A stretch of DNA of 6,085 nucleotides from Sedimentisphaerales bacterium. GTDB taxonomy: Bacteria > Planctomycetota > Phycisphaerae > Sedimentisphaerales > SG8-4. The translations under genes and the position numbers were made by a program. The DNA lies in assembly GCA_016932895.1 (NCBI GenBank), contig JAFGCA010000034.1, positions 1 through 6,085 of the forward strand, in the 5' to 3' direction. Positions 1-6,085 of the stretch are shown in pieces (position 1 is the stretch's first letter; every line of letters starts with the position of its first letter). The notes beneath the pieces were generated by a model. The model was not told the DNA's origin. It ran no database searches and worked only from the letters and a program-made list of their open reading frames with translations.

Positions 1-2211
<2,211 letters not shown>

Positions 2212-2251
2212 CCGGCAAACCCGGCCGGCGAGCGAACGGCCTCGTCCGCCC

Positions 2252-2280
2252 TTGCGAACCACCCGGCCACGCGGTATCAT
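2252..2280 (+). promoter_or_regulatory. Sigma-70-type promoter of tRNA-Lys
   Basis: The -35 box is TTGCGA at 2252-2257 (consensus TTGACA) and the -10 box is TATCAT at 2275-2280 (consensus TATAAT), separated by exactly 17 bases. The mature tRNA starts at 2293, 12 bases after the -10 box, so transcription would begin about 5 to 6 bases before the tRNA. Spacing, box quality and position agree. It gives the tRNA a promoter independent of carB, whose stop codon is 40 bases upstream of the -35 box. Confidence 0.72.
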
Positions 2281-2292
2281 GCGGGCACGGTT

Positions 2293-2367
<75 letters not shown>

Positions 2368-2450
2368 TTCGCTTGGGTCCGCATCCCTTTGCACATCGTC
2401 GCCTAAGTCCGCAAGTCTCAAGGGTTTGTGTTGGCTTGAAGGCCGGGGGG
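2368..2450 (-). repeat. tRNA-distal flank repeat, copy 1 (possible integrase 3'-end relic)
   Basis: This 83-base stretch directly after tRNA-tail copy 1 aligns without gaps to 4126-4208 (53/83 identical by hand count), at the same 1758-base offset as the tails. On the minus strand both copies read a related peptide running into the tail: SQHKPLRLADLGDDV here, CQHKHLRITDLWADV in the other, then NASSGTRTPNP. This suggests both descend from the 3' end of one gene that read toward the tRNA. Integrase genes often end this way, but no catalytic motif is visible upstream. The rest of 2451-2660 has an open minus frame of unclear origin that I do not recognise and do not call as a gene. Confidence 0.55.
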
Positions 2451-2662
2451 AATCCGACCGCGCGTCGCGGGCCTTGTCGTCATCGGTGCCAACACCGGCC
2501 ACACCAGCCCGCGTTCGTCCCTCCGTTGCGTGAAGTGCAACAGCAGCCGGAATCGCCCGTCCGGGGGGTAAACTTCCTGCCAGCTCGGGGGCCCCTTGGC
2601 CAACCGCCGGGATCACGCACGCGGTGTTGGGCTGGCACGTCGTTTTCCCGCAGTACGCGCGC

Positions 2663-2697
2663 AACAGAAAACCGGGGCGGCCCGAAAGGCAACCCCG
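2663..2697 (-). terminator. Probable intrinsic terminator of the FIMAH protein gene
   Basis: Read on the minus strand, a hairpin forms between CGGGG (2693-2697) and CCCCG (2673-2677). An inner GCC/GGC pairing (2688-2690 with 2680-2682) sits above a two-by-two internal loop and closes a five-base loop. It is followed by TTTTCTGTT. It begins 43 bases after the TAA-side end of the gene at 2741, the expected place. The stem is imperfect and the T-tract is interrupted by one C. Confidence 0.5.
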
Positions 2698-2740
2698 ATT
2701 GGGTATGTTTCAGTTGGCGATGATCGCTACCGCCGTCGCA

Positions 2741-3412
2741 TCATTCGTCGAGCAGATCGATAATCGCTTGCGCAATAGCGATCAGGGCATCTGCATCGGC
2801 CCCCGGTATCTTCTTGTCTCGCTGGGCTTCCACCTCGTTGATGAATGCCTCAAGCGCATTGACTGCCGCCACGTCATTGTTTTCGTTGTCATCCTCCAGT
2901 TTCTTCTTCGCCGCATCCAGCTTCGCTTGCAGACTGCCGGCTGTACCTTTAGGCAGACCCAGGACCTCGACAGCCTCGGCCAGATCCTCAACAAAGTCGG
3001 CGGGGGTGTCACCCACGTAGACCATCCACCCACAACTACCACCTATGCTGTTGTAGTTACCTTCGTGATCAAGAGCATTGACGGCGAAGCGGAAGACCCC
3101 TTCCTCGTCGAATGTGAGACTCTTGCTACCTATCTCGCCATAGTTGGGCGGAGGAATAGGAGCATACCCGTAATGGCCTATGAAACCTGCGCCCGTCAAA
3201 TACATCTCGGAAAGTCGGAGATCTCCGTCCGCATCCTCGGCGTGAAACTGGAACTCGATCGTATCGCCTACGTTCGCCAAAACGATTACGTTTCCATCAG
3301 CGATACTGCCGGTCGGACTCTCCGGGTGAATTGTGGGGGGGACGCCGGCGTTTGCACTGTTGCTGATGGCGAGGGCCGCCGTCGCTAATAGAATCATGCT
3401 TACCCTGTTCAT
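2741..3412 (-). CDS. Secreted Ig/PKD-like protein with C-terminal FIMAH domain
   Basis: An exported protein of 223 residues whose exact role is unknown. Residues 1-22 form a signal peptide: MNRVS, a hydrophobic core MILLATAALAI, then ANA before Gly23 as the likely cleavage site. Residues about 30-134 look like an Ig/PKD or cadherin-like beta domain, with an acidic EDADGDLRLSEM segment that could bind calcium, and FDEEGVFRFAVNALDHEGN, a typical late-strand pattern. Residues about 137-222 match what I know of the FIMAH domain, a helical C-terminal module of bacterial extracellular proteins: GLPKGTAGSLQAKLDAA, ALEAFINEVEAQ, then KKIPGADADALIAIAQ. The ATG at 3412 is chosen because AAGGAG lies 7 bases upstream and the signal peptide starts there. 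The frame stays open to another ATG at 3595, also preceded by GGAGGA, but that extension is arginine- and proline-rich and would bury the signal peptide. It is the only convincing gene between the two tRNA-tail copies. Confidence 0.88.
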   Translation of the reverse strand: MNRVSMILLATAALAISNSANAGVPPTIHPESPTGSIADGNVIVLANVGDTIEFQFHAEDADGDLRLSEMYLTGAGFIGHYGYAPIPPPNYGEIGSKSLTFDEEGVFRFAVNALDHEGNYNSIGGSCGWMVYVGDTPADFVEDLAEAVEVLGLPKGTAGSLQAKLDAAKKKLEDDNENNDVAAVNALEAFINEVEAQRDKKIPGADADALIAIAQAIIDLLDE

Positions 3413-3419
3413 CTTGTTT

Positions 3420-3425
3420 CTCCTT
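3420..3425 (-). promoter_or_regulatory. Ribosome binding site deciding the start at 3412
   Basis: AAGGAG on the minus strand, 7 bases before the ATG at 3412. It is near-consensus Shine-Dalgarno with ideal spacing and supports starting the protein at the signal peptide rather than at the upstream in-frame ATG at 3595. Confidence 0.75.
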
Positions 3426-4031
3426 CGGGGTTTGCCGTGTAAGAGTATCCCCCCATACAGACGTACAGGCCGACCGCCCACGAGAGGCGCAATGAAGTTC
3501 TGTCGGGATGCTGCCTCGCCAGGCGGCGGGCTTCGGATATGTAGGTCTTCCTGATTACAGGGGGCCGAAACCGCAATGATCGTTGCTGTTCGCATTCGCG
3601 TGTCCTCCGAATGGAGTTGCGAACAAGCGGACTGTCTTCATACTGCGGCGGGGTCGGCAGAACACACGAAAGCCCGTCGAACGGATCTTCCTCGCATACT
3701 ACAGTTGATAGTTGCAGAAGGCTGACGTTGGTGAAAAGTGCTTTCGCCTTCCGCCCCCTTCTGCTCCTTACGGTCTACCAGTCTACCTCCCCCCAATCAC
3801 TGATACAAGACAGAAGTTGTGAAAAAGGGCAGGACAAACATGGGCAGCAGGCAAGATTGCCCCCCCCCCAGGCGATGCTCAGCCCCCTGTTTCCGTTCCT
3901 GCAAAAACTGCGTTTTGACCCCTTAGGGCATTTGCCCTTTTGTTGTAGCGGTACGAAGGCCCAGTGGACCTGCCCCATTTTCTGTACCAGCCAGAATGAG
4001 AAAACCTACCCTGATCCGGCCATGTCCAACT
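3426..4031. other. Gene-poor stretch upstream of the FIMAH gene
   Basis: I see no convincing gene here. It must hold the promoter of the 3412 gene, but no clear -35/-10 pair with proper spacing is visible. The in-frame extension 3413-3595 on the minus strand (61 codons) is probably leader sequence. Frames open across 3611-4192 on the plus strand have no recognisable motif and odd composition. A 10-base C run lies at 3860-3869. A 5-bp hairpin AGGGC/GCCCT (3925-3938) followed by TTTTGTTG looks terminator-like on the plus strand but has no gene before it. The cargo block is less GC-rich than carB: 31 of 60 bases are G or C at 3121-3180, against 40 of 60 at 661-720. Confidence 0.6.
3860..3869. 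repeat. Homopolymer run of 10 C
   Basis: Ten consecutive C on the plus strand in a region without a convincing gene. Such runs slip during replication and are also sequencing-error prone. With no gene around it, there is no sign that it switches anything. Confidence 0.9.
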
Positions 4032-4099
4032 GGCAGGTCCGGCCAGGCGCGGATCGCGGCCGCCAGCCCGGGATCGCGTACCGCATCCGGCGCGGGTTC
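4032..4099 (-). repeat. tRNA-tail-proximal repeat A (possible integrase C-terminal relic)
   Basis: These 68 bases abut and slightly overlap tRNA-tail copy 2 and align without gaps to 4297-4364 (53/68 identical). On the minus strand the repeat reads DPGLAAAIRAWPDLP, against DPELAVLIQAWPDLP in repeat B. This D-x-x-LA-x-x-I-x-AWP-x-LP pattern resembles tails I recall from planctomycete integrase-like proteins; that recollection is unverified. Differences are only mildly biased to third codon positions (6 of 13), so recent selection on the peptide is not shown. The frame is not continuous with the NASSGTRTPNP frame to its right, so as it stands the gene end is broken. Confidence 0.6.
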
Positions 4100-4125
4100 G
4101 GGGTTCGAGTCCCTGAGGACGCATT
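4092..4125 (+). repeat. tRNA 3'-end direct repeat, copy 2 (attR-like tRNA-Lys fragment)
   Basis: A perfect 34-base copy of 2334-2367 in the same orientation. It carries only the variable loop, T arm and acceptor 3' strand of tRNA-Lys. The D arm, anticodon loop and 5' acceptor strand are absent: the sequence to its left is repeat A instead. It is therefore a fragment, not a second functional tRNA. It is the expected right-hand attachment scar of an element inserted at the tRNA. Confidence 0.88.
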
Positions 4126-4208
4126 CTTTCTTGCGCGTTCACCACCAGGCACATCGGCCCACAAGTCCGTGATTCGCAAATGCTTGTGTTGACATGCAGG
4201 CTCGGAGG
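4126..4208 (-). repeat. tRNA-distal flank repeat, copy 2 (possible integrase 3'-end relic)
   Basis: The second copy of the 83-base flank that follows the tRNA tail. On the minus strand it reads CQHKHLRITDLWADV and then NASSGTRTPNP into tail copy 2. Past the tail this frame leaves the AWPDLP frame of repeat A, so a one- or two-base indel or later decay separates the two halves. The frame can be followed upstream to about 4263 with no recognisable catalytic motif. Confidence 0.55.
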
Positions 4209-4279
4209 TGACAGGCTCTTCTTCGCACGGGCTTACGCCGGTGCGCACCGAACCGCACTCCAACTGCTGGGGGTATTGC

Positions 4280-4288
4280 GGGGGGGGG
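4280..4288. repeat. Homopolymer run of 9 G
   Basis: Nine consecutive G just before repeat B. On the minus strand this is a C run right after the AWPDLP coding trace, where slippage could have shifted the frame of the relic. It lies in no intact gene. Confidence 0.85.
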
Positions 4289-4296
4289 CTGCCTTG

Positions 4297-4364
4297 GGCA
4301 GGTCCGGCCAGGCCTGGATCAGCACCGCCAGTTCGGGATCACACAGCGCGTCCGGCTAGGGTTC
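4297..4364 (-). repeat. Repeat B, second copy of the tail-proximal sequence
   Basis: A gap-free 68-base match to repeat A at an offset of 265 bases. Its first 17 bases are identical to those of A. On the minus strand it reads DPELAVLIQAWPDLP, closer to the remembered family pattern than copy A. An in-frame TAG lies just before PDAL, so the frame cannot come intact from a gene to its right. The peptide then continues into a short, unrecognised end before a stop. The 107 bases between here and the RCC1 gene (4365-4471) hold no feature I can support, and no clear terminator for that gene. Confidence 0.6.
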
Positions 4365-4471
4365 CTTCGTCGGCCCGCCTGGCCCCAGGGGGACATGCCG
4401 AGAGAGTAGCTGGTGACCAGAGCACCGCCCGGTGCAACAGGGTCCGGTCTACCTCCTGTTCCTGTGCGTCG

Positions 4472-6085
4472 TCAGAATCGTGGTCGGCGCGTTCGCATCA
4501 GAGCGAGTACAAGTAGGCCAATGATTGCTGGCCCGGCGATGCCGGCAGCACAGAGGACCGGCCGGTCGGGCAGGTTTGGGCCGTCCGGAGTCGCGCCACA
4601 CAGGAAGAGGCTGTGCTCGCCACCTGCCGCGATGGCAGTTACGCCGGTGAGAACACCTCCCGTTCCATCCACCACCTGGACCGGCGCGAATGTCAAGTCC
4701 GTGGTCCCGTCGCCCAACTGGCCCCACCAATTCAGGCCCCACGCCCAGACGGTCCCGTCAGTCTTGAGGGCCAAGCCGTGACCGCCACCTGCCGTGATGG
4801 CCATCACGCCGGTGAGAAAGCCGCCCGCGCCATCCACCACCTGGACCGGCGCGGAGCGGTCAGTCGTGGTCCCGTCGCCCAACTGGCCGTTGTAGTTGTA
4901 TCCCCACGCCCAGACGGTCCCGTCATTCCTGATGGCCAGGCTATGAGAAGAGCCTGCCGCGACGGCGGTCATGCCGGTGAGAAAGCCGCCCGCGCCATCC
5001 ACCACCTGCACCGGCACGGAGCGGTCAGTCGTGGTCCCGTCGCCCAACTGGCCGTTGTAGTTGTATCCCCACGCCCAGACGGTTTCGTCGTTTCTGAGGG
5101 CCAGACTGTGGCCATGACCTGCGGCGACGGCAGTCGCGCCGGTGAAGAGGCCACGCGATCCATCCACCACCTGCACCGGCGCGGAGTGGTGATTCGTGGT
5201 CCCGTCGCCCAACTGGCCGTCGTAGTTGTCGCCCCACGCCCGTACGGTCCCGTCGTTCCTGAGGACCAGGCTGTGTTGACCGCCTGCCGCGATGGCGGTC
5301 ACGCCGGTGAGAAAGCCGCCCGCGCCATCCACCACCTGGACTGGCGCGGAGGGGTCGGTCGTGGTCCCGTCGCCGAACCGGCGCTGGTAGTGGTCTCCCC
5401 ACGCCCAGACGGTCCCGTCATTCCTGAGGGCCAGGCTGTGCTCGCCACCTGCCGCGATGGCGGTCATGCCGGTGAGAAGACCACCCGCGCCGTCAGCCAC
5501 CTGAACCGGCGCGGAGCGGTCAGTCGTGGTCCCGTCGCCCAACTTGCCCCACCAATTCTGGCCCCACGCCCAGACGGTCCCGTCGTTCCTGAGGGCCAGG
5601 CTGTGCTCGCCACCTGCCGCGATGGCGGTCATGCCGGCGAGAAGACCACCCGCGCCGTCAACCACCTGAACCGGCGCAGAGCGGTAATTCGTGGTCCCGT
5701 CGCCCAACTGGCCGTCGTAGTTGTATCCCCACGCCCAGACGGTGTCGTCGTTTCTGAGGGCCAGGCTGTGAGAACGGCCCGCCGCGACGGCCGTCACGCC
5801 AGTGAGAACACCACCGGATCCGTCCACCACCTGGACCGGCGCCAAGCGGTCCGTCGTGGTCCCGTCACCCAACTCGCCGGACGAGTTTGCCCCCCACGAC
5901 CATGTGGCCCCGTCGTTCTTGATGGCCAAACTGTGCTCGCCGCCTGCCGCGATCGTGGTCATGCCGGTGAGAAACCCACCCGCGCCATCCACCACCTGCA
6001 CCGGCGCGGAGCGGTCAGTCGTGGTCCCGTCGCCCAACTTGCCCCACCAATTCTGGCCCCACGCCCAGACGGTCCCGTCGTTCCG
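4472..6085 (-). CDS. RCC1-repeat surface protein with C-terminal membrane anchor, 5'-truncated by window edge
   Basis: The frame is open from the right edge (base 6085 begins a codon) to TGA at 4474-4472, 537 visible residues. The TTG at 6037 is an internal leucine, not a start. It consists of nine consecutive 55-residue repeats of the RCC1/alpha-tubulin-suppressor kind, each carrying VWAWG, LGDGTTTDRSAPVQV, and AAGGEHSLAL. RCC1 repeats form blades of beta-propellers, usually seven per propeller, so nine or more implies an oversized or double propeller. After repeat 9 come 42 residues: a Cys, an Asp/Pro-rich linker with a second Cys, a hydrophobic segment AGIAGPAIIGLLVLAL, and the end MRTRRPRF. 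A membrane helix followed by arginines at the extreme C-terminus is the layout of bacterial C-terminal sorting tails such as PEP-CTERM and MYXO-CTERM, though no Pro-Glu-Pro is present. An exported, surface-held binding protein is likely. Substrate unknown; the signal peptide would lie off-window. Confidence 0.93.
   Translation of the reverse strand, partial: RNDGTVWAWGQNWWGKLGDGTTTDRSAPVQVVDGAGGFLTGMTTIAAGGEHSLAIKNDGATWSWGANSSGELGDGTTTDRLAPVQVVDGSGGVLTGVTAVAAGRSHSLALRNDDTVWAWGYNYDGQLGDGTTNYRSAPVQVVDGAGGLLAGMTAIAAGGEHSLALRNDGTVWAWGQNWWGKLGDGTTTDRSAPVQVADGAGGLLTGMTAIAAGGEHSLALRNDGTVWAWGDHYQRRFGDGTTTDPSAPVQVVDGAGGFLTGVTAIAAGGQHSLVLRNDGTVRAWGDNYDGQLGDGTTNHHSAPVQVVDGSRGLFTGATAVAAGHGHSLALRNDETVWAWGYNYNGQLGDGTTTDRSVPVQVVDGAGGFLTGMTAVAAGSSHSLAIRNDGTVWAWGYNYNGQLGDGTTTDRSAPVQVVDGAGGFLTGVMAITAGGGHGLALKTDGTVWAWGLNWWGQLGDGTTDLTFAPVQVVDGTGGVLTGVTAIAAGGEHSLFLCGATPDGPNLPDRPVLCAAGIAGPAIIGLLVLALMRTRRPRF
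4601..6082 (-). repeat. Tandem array of nine 165-bp RCC1 coding repeats
   Basis: Unit starts on the minus strand fall at 6082, 5917, 5752, 5587, 5422, 5257, 5092, 4927 and 4762; the last unit is one codon short. All complete units are exactly 55 codons. Identity between units is high at DNA level, including synonymous sites. For example 5506-5589 and 6001-6084 are identical over 84 bases, exactly three units apart. The array continues past the window edge. Confidence 0.92.

Larger units (their letters stand above)
4092..4364. mobile_element. Putative second, cargo-less unit of about 267 bp
   Basis: It begins with tRNA-tail copy 2 and right-flank copy 2, and ends with left-flank repeat B. Beyond repeat B only GGGTTC (4359-4364) of the tail can still be matched; what follows (CTTCGTCGG) no longer matches. 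It has the same order of parts as the larger unit but no gene between its flanks. It could be an internal deletion derivative or an independent small insertion. The third boundary is weak, so confidence is low. Confidence 0.3.

Noticed and set aside
2624..3388. 254-codon plus-strand frame opposite the FIMAH gene
   Set aside because: No recognisable domain or signal. The opposite strand has a signal peptide, ribosome binding site, Ig-like and FIMAH features over the same bases.
3925..3941. Plus-strand hairpin AGGGC/GCCCT followed by TTTT as a terminator
   Set aside because: The stem is five bases and no plus-strand gene precedes it; kept only as a note in the gene-poor stretch.
4092..4125. 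Second tRNA-Lys gene
   Set aside because: Only the 3' part is present; the 5' acceptor strand, D arm and anticodon arm are missing.
3611..4192. 193-codon plus-strand frame
   Set aside because: Spans the C10 run, repeat A and the tRNA fragment; no motif, no ribosome binding site noticed, composition unlike a protein.
4472..6037. RCC1 gene starting at TTG 6037
   Set aside because: The frame continues to the window edge in the same repeat pattern; this codon is the leucine of the repeated LGDG motif.
4601..6082. CRISPR-like array because of regular repeats
   Set aside because: The 165-bp units are contiguous and in frame, encode RCC1 repeats, and have no spacers.

Overview
The window looks like a high-GC, non-enteric bacterial chromosome. 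A planctomycete (Phycisphaerae-like) or related lineage is my best guess. The hints are a FIMAH-type secreted protein, a long RCC1-repeat surface protein with a membrane-plus-arginine C-terminal tail, and peptide remnants next to a tRNA that resemble integrase C-termini I associate with planctomycete genomes. This assignment is an inference and was not tested by any search.

Layout. Positions 1-2211 (+) hold the 3' two thirds of carB, the large subunit of carbamoyl-phosphate synthase; its start lies before the window. After an 81-bp gap containing a good sigma-70-type promoter comes tRNA-Lys(CTT) at 2293-2365 (+). The last 32 bases of this tRNA plus 2 more (2334-2367) are repeated perfectly at 4092-4125, exactly 1758 bp away. 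Between the two copies lies one convincing gene on the minus strand (2741-3412), a small secreted protein with a signal peptide, an Ig/PKD-like domain and a C-terminal FIMAH helical domain, with its own ribosome binding site and likely terminator. From 4472 to the right edge (-) runs a 5'-incomplete gene built of nine visible 55-residue RCC1-type repeats ending in a transmembrane anchor.

The interesting part is the organisation between the tRNA and the RCC1 gene. Two different flanking sequences are also duplicated. One lies to the right of each tRNA-tail copy (2368-2450 and 4126-4208, 53/83 identical, no gaps). The other ends at tRNA-tail copy 2 and recurs 265 bp further right (4032-4099 and 4297-4364, 53/68 identical, no gaps). 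The pattern is tail-copy 1 / right flank / cargo / left flank / tail-copy 2 / right flank / left flank / short tail relic. This is what two tandem insertions of related elements at a tRNA 3' end would leave: one 1758-bp unit with cargo and one of about 267 bp without. No recombinase gene is present, so these would be relics or non-autonomous units.

Functionally the window mixes a housekeeping gene (pyrimidine/arginine biosynthesis), a tRNA used as a probable integration site, and two exported proteins that probably act at the cell surface. Nothing suggests carB works with the exported proteins.
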